Assembly: GCA_026874595.1 (NCBI GenBank)
Contig: CM049308.1
Coordinates: 43,965,327-44,029,326 of the forward strand
Length of the DNA stretch: 64,000 bases
Origin: Sipunculus nudus
Lineage: Eukaryota; Annelida; Sipuncula; Golfingiida; Sipunculidae
Direction of reading: 5' to 3'
Below the pieces are notes generated by a model that saw only the letters and a list, made by a program, of their open reading frames with translations, did no database searches and had not been told where the DNA came from. Positions 1 through 11,417 of this stretch are shown here, one piece after another; positions within the stretch are counted from its first letter, which is position 1, and each line of letters opens with the position of its first letter. The translations under genes and the position numbers were made by a program.

Positions 1-1
1 T

Positions 2-520
2 GCTTTCAGCATTAACGATAAGATTTTGCCAAACAAAGATCATGCTTTAAGAGTTCAGTTTATTGAAAAACTGCATGACAGTACTTTGAGTAATATATTA
101 AGACTTGCTGTTAGGGAGAACCCTAGTAAATCCTTTAAGGAAGTACAGCAACAAGCTTTATTATGGACTGGTGAAGGTTTAGACACCAAACCTAAGAAAA
201 GAGCAGAAGCAGGTTCAGTTGATACACTTACTGAAGTGACGCATACTGTGAAAGATACCAAGGAATCCGAACTGACAAAGAGACTGGAAGAAGTGCTCAC
301 TGTGCAAAAGAAGCAACAAGAAATTATTGAAAGTCAACAAAAGATGTTGGATCGACTGATATCGCTACAGGCGAATGGTATGAACCCTAGTAAAGAGCAA
401 CTCCAAGTACCCCAACAGAGGATGAAGGTCCTTGCTTTCATTGTGGTAAATTGGGACACCTGAAACGTGACTGCTGGATTCTCAGGAGTGAGAGAAAAAA
501 GAAAACTGTAACAGATCCCC
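2..520 (+). pseudogene. Gag C-terminal part with CCHC knuckle (element A)
   Basis: The frame is open from the first bases of the window, so this is the middle of gag and not its start. Residues rich in Lys, Glu and Gln lead into a charged, probably coiled region. The nucleic-acid-binding zinc knuckle CFHCGKLGHLKRDC (C-x2-C-x4-H-x4-C) lies at 433-474 in a different frame from the upstream part, which stops at 463, so a frameshift falls at about 400-430. Gag would package the element RNA in virus-like particles. The knuckle identifies it securely; the rest is by position. Confidence 0.85.
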
Positions 521-639
521 CAAACTGCAGTTAATGATAGTGTACAAGGAGTTTCCAGGAAGGAACAAACTCTAGCAAATCCTGAAGTGCTAGATCGAAC
601 TGTTGCAGACAGAATTACTGTAAATTGTGTTTTCGGACA

Positions 640-1475
640 GGTAACTGTGCCGTGTCTATTATAGACACTGGGTCGCAGGTGACCACCATAACTGAATCGT
701 TTGCCAGAGACCACTTATACATATAAAGGAAGGTGATGTGGTTGATACTAACAACTGGCTAGAGCTGTCAGCAGCCAATGGACTTGAGATGCCTTATGTT
801 GGTTTGATTATTGTCGATGTTCATATTTTTGGTTCAGACATTCTAGAAGTTGGAATATTAGTTCTTAAAGATTCTGTTGTTAGAGACGCTACACACAGTA
901 GTCCAGGAGTAATTGGCATGAATGTGCTTAGGAGATGTCCTGAATATTGGGAAAAACTTAAACAGTTTGGAGCAGAAAAGAAAGAGAGCTCAAGTGTCAA
1001 CCTAGGTTTTGTCAAGGTGACAGGACCACATGGAGTAGTTATACCGCCGAACAGTGTATCTTCTTGTAGGATTACTAGTAGGGTGAAGGGTGGAGTAGCT
1101 GTGGTAGAGCCTCTTAACCATCAGTTACCAGGGAAAGTTCTTGTGGTAAGTACTATTGTTGGTTCTTCGTCCGACCATTTGTATGTGCATGTAGCTAATC
1201 CTAGTTCTAGAGACGTATATTTGAAACCGGGTCAGAGGATAGGTACACTCCAGAAACCTGATGAAATCATAGAGTTAGGCAAGCAAGTAGCCGTAGAGCT
1301 TGTACCTAGTGGTGAACAGGGTAAGGTCAGGGTTCAATGTCAAACTTGTGTTGGAAATGCGTCGGATGTTCCGTCAGTTGATTTATCAAGCTTTCCTGGA
1401 ACCGAGGAAGAGCGTCCATGCCTTACTGAAGAAACACAGTCATATTTCAATGTAAATTGTTCAGAGAACAAGTAA
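640..1475 (+). pseudogene. Retropepsin-like protease and linker (element A)
   Basis: The aspartic protease active site DTGSQVTTI is at 664-690, but this frame ends at a stop at 724. The rest of the protease continues in another frame from about 727, with the Ala-Ala-Asn-Gly-Leu and Pro-Tyr-Val-Gly stretch typical of gypsy proteases and a Gly-Met-Asn motif near 918. A linker of about 150 residues follows. The frame ends at 1475 where it runs into the RT deletion joint. The protease would cleave Gag-Pol; here it is split and inactive. Confidence 0.85.
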
Positions 1476-2925
1476 ATTTTCTGGGTCATGTTATCACCGG
1501 GGAAGGGATTAAGACCGATCCAAAGAAAACTGAAGCTGTACAAAAATGGCCTAGACCACGAACGTTGAAGGAACTCCGTAGCTTTACAGGTTTTGCCTCC
1601 TACTATAGAAAATTTATCAAAGGATTTGCGCAGATTACAGCTCCATTACATCAGCTTGTTGGCGAGTTAGCTGCACAGAAACAAGGAAAGTCAGTGCAAA
1701 TAAAAGAATTGTGGAATGAGTCCCATGAAGAGGCATTTACAAAACTGAAACAGGAGTTCACTCATGCACCAGTTTTGGGATACCCATATTTTGATAAGCC
1801 ATTTATTCTTGAGACCGATGCGTCGCATATGGGTCTTGGAGCTGTATTGTCACAAGAACAAGAAGGAAAGCTTAGAATAATTGCCTACGCAAGCCGAGGT
1901 TTGCGAAAGTCAGAACGTAATCAAGACAATTATAGTTCCATGAAACTAGAGCTTCCAGCTGTCAAGTGGACAGTGGTAGATAAATTCAGAGAATATCTAC
2001 AGGGTGCGTTTTTCACGGTGGTAACTGATAACAACCCACTTACTTATTTAATGACCAAAGCTAAGATAAGTGCTGTTGAGCAGAGATGGGCCGCAGCCTT
2101 AGCAAGTTTTAACTTCCAATTCCAGTACAGAGCAGGGAAGCATAATGGAAGTGCCGATGCCCTTTCACGGTTAACTGAGCGATCTTGGGAAAAGATGGAG
2201 TCAGAAGAATCCTCGTCACAGTTATGTGCAAGAGCAAGTAATTCACCAGCCTTACCAGTTGAACTTCAAGTGGAAATTGGAAGTGAGAGATGTACTGAGC
2301 AGGGTGACAATGCTAGTTTTAATGTTGGACTTGACACAATCGAAGTCGGAGCCACTTCCATGCCTATTCTATCACATGAAGAGATAGCAGTTATGCAACA
2401 TGCAGATCCAGTGATTGGATCAGTCCACAAGTGTTTTGACACAGGGAAGAAACCCACACTAAGAGAGAGAAAGCAAGCTCCAAAAGAAATGCAACTCTTA
2501 TACCGACAATGGGATAGATTTGAAATAGACCAAGGAGTGTTGTATCGTGTTATACAAGATCCGGTTATGGGAAAAGTGAAACAGATAGTGTTACCTCAAG
2601 TTTTGAAACAGAAGATGTTAAAATGTTTTCATGATGATAGAGGTCATCAGGGTGTTGATAGAACTTTAGCGCTTTTGCAAGCAAAATGTTATTGGTCTCA
2701 TATAGAGAAAGAGGTCAGAGACTATATAGGTTGCTGTGAACGCTGTGTTTTGTCTAAAGAGGTCAAAGTTCATACACCCTTAGGTACAATACAAGCTACA
2801 CGACCACTAGAAGTCGTAGCTATGGACTTCACCATACTTGAAAAAGCTACAGATGGTAGAGAAAATGTTCTCGTTTTAACGGATGTTTTTATGAAGTGGA
2901 GGATAGCCGTTTCCCACTAGAGATC
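1450..2925 (+). pseudogene. Pol: RT thumb remnant, RNase H, integrase N-terminus (element A)
   Basis: The frame opens inside the RT thumb (VNFLGHVIT, then ELRSFTGFASYYRKF). The catalytic palm with its Tyr-x-Asp-Asp box and the fingers are absent, a loss of roughly 190-200 residues by comparison with the family. RNase H follows with ETDAS at 1812, a conserved Glu in KLELPAV, TDNNPL, and the closing ADALSRL at 2155-2175. The integrase zinc-binding HHCC motif is present (HDDRGH, then CERC, about 2632-2742), and the first Asp of the DDE core is in VAMDF (near 2824). The frame ends at a stop just before 2920. Confidence 0.92.
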
Positions 2926-3891
2926 AAAAGGCGGAAACCGTGGCCAGAGTTTGTGTCCGTGAATGGTTTTCCAGATTTGGAGCTCCATTAAGACTTCATT
3001 CCGACAAAGGTAGAGACTTTGAGAGTCGAGTCATTCGTCCACTTTGTAGTATGTATGGAATTAAGAAGTCAAGAACAACAAGTTACCATCCACAATCAAA
3101 TGGACAGACAGAGAGATTTAATAGGACAATGCATAGCCTATTGAAAACGTTGCCACACCAGAAGAAAAAGCATTGGCCAGAATATTTGCCAGAGTTGGTT
3201 TTCGCATATAATACGACACCCCACAGTAGTACTGGATTTAGTCCGTTCTACTTACAAAATTTTTGGACGTGATCCCAGAGTACCAGTTGAGTTACTACCT
3301 AGTGAATATGATGAAACATCAACAGATAATCCTGTAACTTGGGCGACTTTACATCAGCAGAGATTACAAGAAGTTTATGATCATGCTAAACGTAGAATGA
3401 CACAGGCTGCGTGTGAGCGCAAGGAATACGCTGACAGACGAGCTAGAGAAGCCCCACTTCACACCGGACAGAGAGTGTTAGTAAAACAGCATCCAAAAGG
3501 ACGAAGCAAAATACAGGATTCATATGGGCCTCAAGTATACAAAGTAATCCAAAAGTAAGATGATAAGGATGTTCATTGTATAACACCTGCCGATGGGTTA
3601 GGATTACCAAAATGGGTAAACAGATGTCAGATGAGACCATGTCCATTGACAGAAGTACTAAAACCAGAGGATGACCAAGATGATTCTTCAGTTGATGAAC
3701 ACTTTCCACCTCAAGACATAAACCCAACTGATGAGGACGGTTTTGTATTAGTGTTACAACCCACAGTTATTGATGGTCGAGATGTACCAAATGGAGTTGA
3801 TCAGACTTTACTCCGTCACTCAACTAGAGCTGGGGCAGGGAAACACCGTAATCAATTTAGGGAACCTAGATCAGCTTGTTCACGTGACTAA
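2926..3891 (+). pseudogene. Integrase catalytic core and C-terminus (element A)
   Basis: This continues integrase in a new frame. The second catalytic Asp is in HSDKGRDF (about 2998-3021) and the Glu in [10 protein letters not shown] (about 3097-3126), followed by the [10 protein letters not shown] region. A second frameshift at the run of T near 3262 moves the frame for the GPQVYK-type C-terminal barrel up to 3558, where a TAA occurs. An acidic tail then runs to the stop at 3891. Integrase would insert the cDNA; here it is interrupted three times. Confidence 0.9.
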
Positions 3892-4097
3892 TTGGTCATG
3901 AAATAGTTTCTACTGTATTGTATTAAATTTAATGTCAAGTTTATGTGGCTAGTGTGAGGCTAGTTGATTATTCTGTTCATATTGTTAAGGGACAGGAGGT
4001 TATATTTTTCCTCATGTTGATTGTTCAGATATGTGCATAGTTATGAGTAACAATGCTAAATTCTACCCGTGCTCGAGATTAAAGGGGGAGGGGTGGA
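3892..4097 (+). other. 3' untranslated region and polypurine tract (element A)
   Basis: Non-coding spacer between the end of pol and the LTR. It ends in the purine run AAAGGGGGAGGGGTGGA at 4081-4097, directly abutting the TG of the LTR, which is the expected primer for plus-strand DNA synthesis. Confidence 0.8.
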
Positions 4098-4396
4098 TGT
4101 GATAGTGTTGACGCACCAGCTTAGACCGCCACCTGGTGTCAGGGTTTAAATTTAATTTTTGTGTGTGTGCATACTTTACGGCATGCGTTGTAAGAACGCA
4201 TAAAGCTGGCCGACATTGTGAATCAGCGGTAGAAGCTGGGTTGGACGAAATTGGGCCAGTAACCGATAGTGAACCCTTTGTTTTATGAACTGGTACAGAT
4301 TTGAGCATCTGTGACTGTAATTTCCATCAGACTCTCCGTTAATAAACTGATATTCTTAACGAATGGCTCCTTGCTCAATCCCGCATCCCTTACACA
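4098..4396 (+). repeat. 3' LTR of element A
   Basis: It starts with TGTGATAG immediately after the polypurine tract and ends in TTACACA, giving the TG...CA ends of LTRs, about 299 bp. The end could be 4398, because the closing CACACA is ambiguous. A polyadenylation signal AATAAA is at 4341-4346. There is no 5' partner inside the window for comparison. Confidence 0.75.
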
Positions 4397-4795
4397 CAGT
4401 TATACACTCCCATTTTAAGAATCATCAGGTCACCGTCACCATCTCGTGGTTTTCAAGCATATTGGATAACAATATTTGATATAACGTTTCACGTGAACTG
4501 CAAATATACGATTTGCTTCGTGTTTTACCCGTGTCTCTTTTATGACGATCGTATGGCCGGTCAACAATAAAGCGGCACGCATGCATTACGGTCAATCGTG
4601 TGTTGACGTATATGCAATTTTTTTAATGAAGACATAAATAAATACAATGAAATAAAAAAACACCATACAGGTATATATTTTATTTTCTGAAATTGCCACA
4701 TACCTACCTAAATTCCACGGGAACTGGCATCGTTTGGTGTCATGACGGATCTGGTTCAATACGGCTGAGTTTGCAATACATCTATCTGTTTTAAT
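4397..4795. other. Non-coding spacer
   Basis: No reading frame, RNA gene or repeat recognised. AT-rich from 4610 to 4690. The last 20 bases, ending TTTTAATTGCAG, resemble the motif inside the first unit of the adjoining 45-bp array. Confidence 0.5.
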
Positions 4796-7700
4796 TGCAG
4801 ATATGAGCCTAACAATATCCTGTCAGGTAAGTGTTTAATTGCAGATATGAGCCTGAAAATAGCCTGGTATCTGTTATAACCACAGATCTGAGCTTAACAA
4901 TAACCTGCCATATATCTGTAATAAGTACAGATATGAGCCTTACAATAACATGTCAGGTATTTGTTATAACTACAGATTGAACCTAACAATAACCTGTCAG
5001 GTATCTGTATTAAGTATAGATCTGAGCCTAACAATAATCTTTAGGTATCTGTAATAAGTACAGATCTGAGCCTAACAATAACCTGTCAGGTATCTGATAT
5101 AACTATAGATGTGAGCCTAACAATGACCTGCCATATATCTGTAAAGAGTACAGATCTGAGCCTAACAATAACCTACAATATATATGTTATTAATACTGAT
5201 TTTAGCCTAACAATAAACTGTCAGGTAGCGGTCATAAGTACAGATCTGAGCCTAACAATAACCTGTCAGGTATCTGTAATTAGTACAGAAAAGAGCCTAA
5301 CAATAACCTGACAGGTAACTGTAATAAGTACAGATATGAGCCTAACAATAACCTGTCAGGTATCTGTAGAAAGTACAGATTTGAGCCTAACAATAACCTG
5401 TCAGGTATCTGTTATAACCACAGACATGGGCCTTACAATAACCTACCATATATCTGTAATAATCACTGATATGAGCCTAACAATGACCTTTCGGGTATCT
5501 GTTATAACCACAGATCTTAGCTTAACAATAACCTGTTATATACCTGTACGTAATAAGTACAGATATTAGCCTAACAATAACCTGTCAGACGTATGTAATG
5601 AGAACAGGTCTGAGCTCAACAATAACCTGCCATATATCTGTAATAATTGCAAATATGAGCCTTACAGTAACCTGTCAGGTATTTGTTATGATTACAGATA
5701 TGAGCCTAACAATAACCTGCCATATATCTGTAATAAATAGGTATGAACTTTACAATAACCTGTCAGAAATCTGTTATAACTACAGATCTGAGCTTAACAA
5801 TAACCTGTTATATACCTGTAATAAGTACAGATATCAGCCTAAAAATAACCTACCATAGATTTGAAGGCCAAATAACAACAAATATGAGCCTTACAATAAC
5901 AATCCATCTATATGCAATTATTGGAGATATGAGCTTAAAAATAACCTGTCCGGTATCTGTTTTAACCACAGATCTGAGCCTAACAATAACCTGCCATATA
6001 TCTGTAAGAAGTACACATATGAGCCTTACAATAACCTGTCAGGTATTTGTTATAACAACAGATATGAACTTTACAATAACCTGTCAGAAATCTGTTATAA
6101 CTACAGATATGGGCTTACATATAACCTGTTATATATCTGTAATAAGTACAAATATGAGCCTAACAATAACCTACCATATATCTGCAGGCAAAATAACTAT
6201 AAATATGAGCCTTACAATAACAAGCCATCTATATGTAATAATTGCAGATCTAAGCCTAACAATAACCTGTCAGGTATCTGTTATAACTGCAGATCTGAGC
6301 TTAACAACAACCTGTTATATATCTGTAAAAAGTACAGATATGAGCCTAACAAGAACCTACCATATATCTGCAGGCAAAATAACTATAAATATGAGCCTTA
6401 CAATAACCTACAATATATATGTAATAAGTACAGATATGAGCCAAACAATTACCTGTCAGGTATCTGTTATAACTACAAATATGAGCCTAACAATAACCTG
6501 TCAGGTATCTGAAGTAAGTACAGATTTGAGCCTAACAATAACCTGTCAGTAATCTGTGATAACTACAGATGTAAGCCTAACATTAACCTGCCATATATCT
6601 GTAGTAAGTACAGATTTGAGCCTAACAATAACCTGTCAGTTATCTGTGATAACTACAGAAATGAGCCTAATAAGTAAGATCTGATCTAACTCTGTTCTAA
6701 CTACAGATCTGAGCTAAACAATAACCTGTTATATACCTGTAATAAGTACAGATATGAGCCTAACAATAACCTGCCATATATCTGTAATAATCACAGACTT
6801 TTCAATAACAATGACTTTTCGGGTATTTGTTATAACCACAGATCTTAGCTTAACAATAACCTGCCATATATCTGTAATAATTGCAAATATGAGCCTAACA
6901 ATAACCTGTCAGGTATTTGTTATGATTACAGATATGAGCCTAACAAAAACCTGCCATATATCTGTAATAAATAGCTATGAACCTTACAATAACCTGTCAG
7001 AAATCTGTTATAACTACAGATCTGAGCTTTAAGATAACCTGTTATATACCTGTAATAAGTACAGATATGACCCTAACAATAACCTACCATAGATCTGTAG
7101 GCCTAATAACTACAAATGAACCTTACAATAGCAAGCCATCTATATGTAATAATTGCAGATATGAGCCCAAAAATAACCTGTCAGGTATCTGTTATAACAA
7201 CAGATCTAAGCCTAACAATAACCTGCCATATATCTGTAATAAGTACAGATATGAGCCTTACAATAACCTACCTTATATATGTAATTAATACTGATTTGAG
7301 CCTAACAAAAACCTACCATATGTATCTCATTATTACTGATTTGAGCCTAACAATATCCTGTCAGGTATCTGTAACAAGTACATATATGAACCTTACAATA
7401 ACCTGTCAGGTATCTGTTATATTACAGATATGAGCCTAACAATAACCTGTCAGGTATCTGTAATAAGTACAGATATGAGTCTTACAATAACTTGTCAGGT
7501 GTCTGTCATAAGTACAGGTATGAGCCTTACAGTATCCTGTCAGGTATCTGTAATAAGTACAGATATGAGCCTAACAATAACCTGACAGGTAACTGTAATA
7601 AGTACAGATATGAGCCTAACAATAACCTGTCAGGTATCTGTAGTAAGTACAGATTTGAGCCTAACAATAACCTGTCAGTTATCTGTGATAACTACAGAAA

Positions 7701-8190
7701 TGAGCCTAATAAGTAAGATCTGATCTAACTCTGTTCTAACTACAGATTTGAGCTAAACAATAACCTGTTATATACCTGTAATAAGTACAGATATGACCCT
7801 AACAATAACCTACCATAGATCTGTAGGCCTAATTACTACAAATGAGCCTTACAATAGCAAGCCATCTATATGTAATAATTGCAGATATGAGCCCAACAAT
7901 AACCTGTCAGGTATCTGTTATAACAACAGATCTGAGCCTAACAATAACCTGCCATATATCTGTAATAAGTACAGATATGAGCCTTACAATAACCTACCTT
8001 ATATATGTAATTGTAATTAATACTGATTTGAGCCTAACAATAACCTGTCAGTTATTTGTAATAATTACAGATATAAGCCTTACAATAACATGTCAGGTAT
8101 TTGTTTTAACTACAGATATGAGCCTTACTATAACCTATCAGGTATCTGTTCAATAATACAGATCTTAGCCTAACAATAACCTGCATTGCA
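4796..8190 (+). repeat. 45-bp minisatellite, array 1
   Basis: About 75 head-to-tail units of 45 bp. The typical unit reads GATATGAGCCTAACAATAAC, then CTGTCAGGTATCTGTAATAA, then GTACA. Each good unit holds two palindromes: ACCTG-T-CAGGT, and TATCTGTA with TACAGATA around a 5-base loop. Variants carry GCCATATATCTG and GTTATAAC. Higher-order structure is visible: a block starting about 7094 recurs near 7821 (about 726 bp apart), and the block at 6668-6705 recurs near 7708. Because 45 is a multiple of three, frames such as MSLTITCQVSVISTD repeat for up to 270 codons. I treat these as by-products. Confidence 0.97.
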
Positions 8191-8426
8191 ATATAATGCA
8201 TAATGTTGGTCAGACAGGTGATGGGAGGGTGGGGATGTTGTGATCCTTCTAATATCGCTCACCCGGTAAATGAATTGTGTTAAATGCCTTTGATTTCATG
8301 ATATCATCACTACCGGTCTTTTTGTACTGAAAAGTTAATACAAAGCAAGGACAAATAGTCTTTGAAGCGTGAACTTGGTCTAATATCACACGTACGTGTC
8401 GTGTACGGCGATTATCTTTTTTTTTT

Positions 8427-9078
8427 ATTGTTTATTAAAATCAAAAGTATTCATATTCATATATATATATATACAAACAATATATACATACATCCTACCA
8501 CATAATGATAACAATACCATGCACATGCAAATGCAAACATAAACATGCAAACATGCATTCGACCTGAACTATGCTGAACCCCAATATTAATGAAACAAAG
8601 AAATCCTAATACAGAAATGATAAACATGCATGGGGGGGGGGGGGGGGGAAGACACACACACATAAAACTTAATCAATAACTGATAACCATAAGATATCTG
8701 AAGCCATATACGTGCGGTACATGATGCCCAAACCTGCATCAAATGTACAAGCAGTATTGTATATTCAAAAACAAACAAAACCAGCAAAATCAAAACTCAC
8801 CAAATCTAACTTAAATCAATCTAGACTATAACATAGAGAAAAGAAAAATGAAATTATAAGTTTAACTAACAATTCACCAAATAAAATCCTATAAATTTTC
8901 ACGTACCTTTTCACAGCGTCAGAACATCTATAATCAGCTGTACAACCTAATGGAAGTGAAAATCAAATTTAAAGAAAACCTAGAACAAACATGCATATCG
9001 CCCTCATAAAAACAAAATCAAACCACAAAATCCATCAGATTATTTAACATATCTCCAAGACACCCCTTACCCCTGAAA
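8427..9078 (-). other. LINE 3' untranslated region with poly-G/C run
   Basis: Lies between the ORF2 stop (about 9079) and the A-tail. It contains a run of 17 G at 8632-8648 (C on the coding strand) beside a short CA repeat, and a short TA run at 8459-8474. The AATAAA signal on the minus strand lies a few bases before the A-tail. No coding content. Confidence 0.7.
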
Positions 9079-9558
9079 TCACATCAAAATGAAGAGTTTA
9101 AAAGAACCATCTACTTTACATAATGCTTCATTAAATCCCCAGGTATTCTTAAACCGGTCCTTCTCTCTCTCTCCTCTATGTAAGCTAATGTAGTATTCCT
9201 CTTTAATACGGCTGATAATTAAATTTCTCCAAAAACATACTATATGCAATGGTGCAGAAACAATACTCTTATTCCGGTTGGTCCACAATACATATCTTCC
9301 TGTATACAACATAAAATTTAACAAACTAATACAATTCTCAGAAAGTTCCTTCCACTTGTGCCCAAACCCAAAACAAATAGAATACAAATTTAATTTATTT
9401 GTTTTTTTACCTGCAACTTTCCTGAACCCATATATTAACTTCCTTCCAAAATTTAAAAGCCACAGGACAATCCGAAAAAATATGCAAATTTGTTTCCTCC
9501 GAACTACACATGCTACAAGTTTTATCTGTTAAAATGTCACTTTACTAGAAAATCCTTA
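9079..9558 (-). pseudogene. LINE ORF2 C-terminal zinc-knuckle region
   Basis: The minus strand reads a cysteine-histidine motif with the spacing C-x2-C-x7-H-x4-C (CSMCSSEETNLHIFSDC, about 9470-9525), characteristic of the ORF2 C-terminus in the L1/Tx1 group. It is followed by the region with TNRNKS and a Trp-Arg-Asn pattern to the stop at 9079. A frameshift separates the two parts near 9400, and another lies between the knuckle and the insertion boundary. The motif is thought to bind element RNA. Confidence 0.8.
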
Positions 9559-11417
9559 GGTCAGACTTTTTTAATTTTTCGGTTTACAAACCCGCCGACC
9601 TCCGATATCCTCATTTCAGAAAAAAAATAAAAATTGGCATTTTGACTTTTTTCCCTTTTATATTGCGTCGCTGAATCCAACACGGTTTTTGACAAATGAA
9701 ATGTTCAGTGACCGTGTGTATTTGATCACCTCAAACGTTAGAACTCTTATGATTGGCTAATAAGGTCACTTTCGTAATGACAGATGGTGGGTTAAAGCCA
9801 ATCACAATAGGGTATCCTTTGGCCATAAATGCAATTGATTGGCCATCAAGTAGTCAAAAGATTCAGCAGGGAAATTGAGAATTCTTGGAGAGTTTTCAAA
9901 GTTCGTTTTCTGCACTACAGTACATTTTTAAACCAGCGTTTATGTCATATTTACCTCTTTAAACATATTTGTTTTAGATAGATGTGAATTAGAAAAGAAA
10001 ATTAGTTTGGTTGCATAGCGGCTTTACCAGCTTGCCACTGTTAATAACTTGCTGGATATACAAACAAATTTACTTCTAAGACTAATTATTGCACTCAAAG
10101 TCAGACGCTATTTATTACTGCAAATTGGCTAAGTTTCACAAATTTACTCTTTAAAAATATTATAACTTGTCAAAAGTTAAAAACGTAGTCTTGTAACGCT
10201 TTTAAGAAAATTACCGAACAGATGAAATTATATACTGCACGAGGTCGTCATGTATTCTTTGAAAACTCCAGGAATTCTCAGCTAGGGTTTCTGCAGGATT
10301 TCCGACTATCTGTATAGTGTTAGTGGCGCGGGTTTACGTGATGCGTAGGCTTTGCGGGTATTTTTAAAGTCAATACAAAAGCAAGCTAAAATGAAAGCCA
10401 TTTAAAATGCAGAAACTTTGAAAGGATTCATTTAATTGTTCCAAACGGATGTGATGGAAGCTTTGATGTGTATGGATGCCTCTAAAGCAATACCGGACTG
10501 ACACTTGACAGTGGCCAAGTGACGGCATATTAATTTAATTGAGTACGGTACGTGCTGTCACGGCCGTGGTAAGAAATGCAGATCTTTATTAATAAATAAA
10601 GATTATTAATACTTTTTAAACTTTTGAAATAGTTGAATTATTCAATGTGATCTCCAATGGAAACGTCACTTTATTAGCAGTTTTTGTATATTCAAATGTG
10701 ATCTCCAATGGAAATGTCACTTTATTAGCAGTTGTATATTCAAAGGACTATCAAACATGCGCAACACAAAAAAAAGGAAAGGTCATGGTCATGAATCAAA
10801 CCACTCCGACTCCGAGTTCCATGTTGTTGACATTTGATAATATAATAGGCGAATAACTGCAAGTTGCATATTGTCATTGATATTGTCATTCACGACTGAA
10901 AAATAAAAATTGCAGTCTATCATGCTAGCAGTGAATATTTAGTTTTCTCCTTGCATATATGACAAAAATATATTATTTTGTATTTGTATAAGTATTTGAC
11001 TGGTCTTTAATTTGTAAATCTTTATAAAATAGGCAAGTCACTTGGCAGGGACAGTGACTGAAGTTTTATTTCAGGTGTGTATGAAATCATATATAACTTA
11101 ATAAGTTTTACTGTTTAAACTTTTTATTTGTCATTATTTTACCTTCGCTAACATTTGAATGGCTTGAAATAACATGGCACACGCATAATTCATGTGGAAA
11201 ACTCAAGAGGATGATAATATTTTAATTTTTATATATTATTTATATATTTTATATAGGTTTATATAGTGCCATTTAAAAATGAATTTTATAACCCAACTGT
11301 ACAATACAGGATTCACGAACACCAGTATCCAGGTTTGTTCCATTTTTTTTTTCCTACCTCCTATCTAACACTTTTGTCAAACATGTTCGTAAACCAAAGA
11401 ATTAAAAAAGTCTGGCC
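9559..11417. mobile_element. TIR DNA transposon inserted in the LINE (Harbinger-like by TSD)
   Basis: The left end GGTCAGACTTTTTTAATT and the inverted right end GGCCAGACTTTTTTAATT match over about 33 bp with 4 mismatches. Both ends are flanked by TTA (9556-9558 and 11418-11420). Removing 1,859 bp plus one TTA rejoins the LINE frame, which independently supports the boundaries. A 3-bp TTA target duplication fits PIF/Harbinger but also other superfamilies. No transposase frame is visible, so it is non-autonomous. Confidence 0.8.
10643..10745. repeat. Two-copy tandem duplication inside the TIR element
   Basis: A block of about 52 bp containing GTGATCTCCAATGGAAA and CACTTTATTAGCAG is present twice in a row with one or two changes. 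It has no coding meaning beyond a short accidental frame. Confidence 0.85.

Larger units (their letters stand above)
1..4396 (+). mobile_element. Ty3/gypsy LTR retrotransposon A, 3' portion, degenerate
   Basis: The order gag zinc knuckle, aspartic protease, RT thumb, RNase H, integrase, polypurine tract and LTR is read on the plus strand, which is the standard Ty3/gypsy order. The 5' LTR, primer site and gag N-terminus lie upstream of the window. The element is dead: the frame shifts near 400-430 (before the knuckle), at 727-737, near 2920, near 3268 and at 3558, and the fingers and palm of the reverse transcriptase are missing at about 1450. No chromodomain is seen at the integrase C-terminus. 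No target duplication can be tested because the 5' end is outside the window. Confidence 0.93.

Noticed and set aside
4820-4850. Mini-intron CAG/GTAAGT...TTTAATTGCAG in the first array unit
   Set aside because: It would be about 18 bp long, too short to splice. It is a variant of the repeat unit.
5111-8156. Long open frames encoding 15-residue repeats (MSLTITCQVSVISTD type) as a repeat protein
   Set aside because: The frames follow from a 45-bp repeat without stops. They break at random units, occur in two frames at once, lack a consistent start or end, and use no recognisable signal or promoter. The same holds for array 4.
8457-8793. Minus-strand frames with poly-Pro over the G-run
   Set aside because: They arise from the 17-base G run and TA repeats inside the LINE 3' untranslated region.
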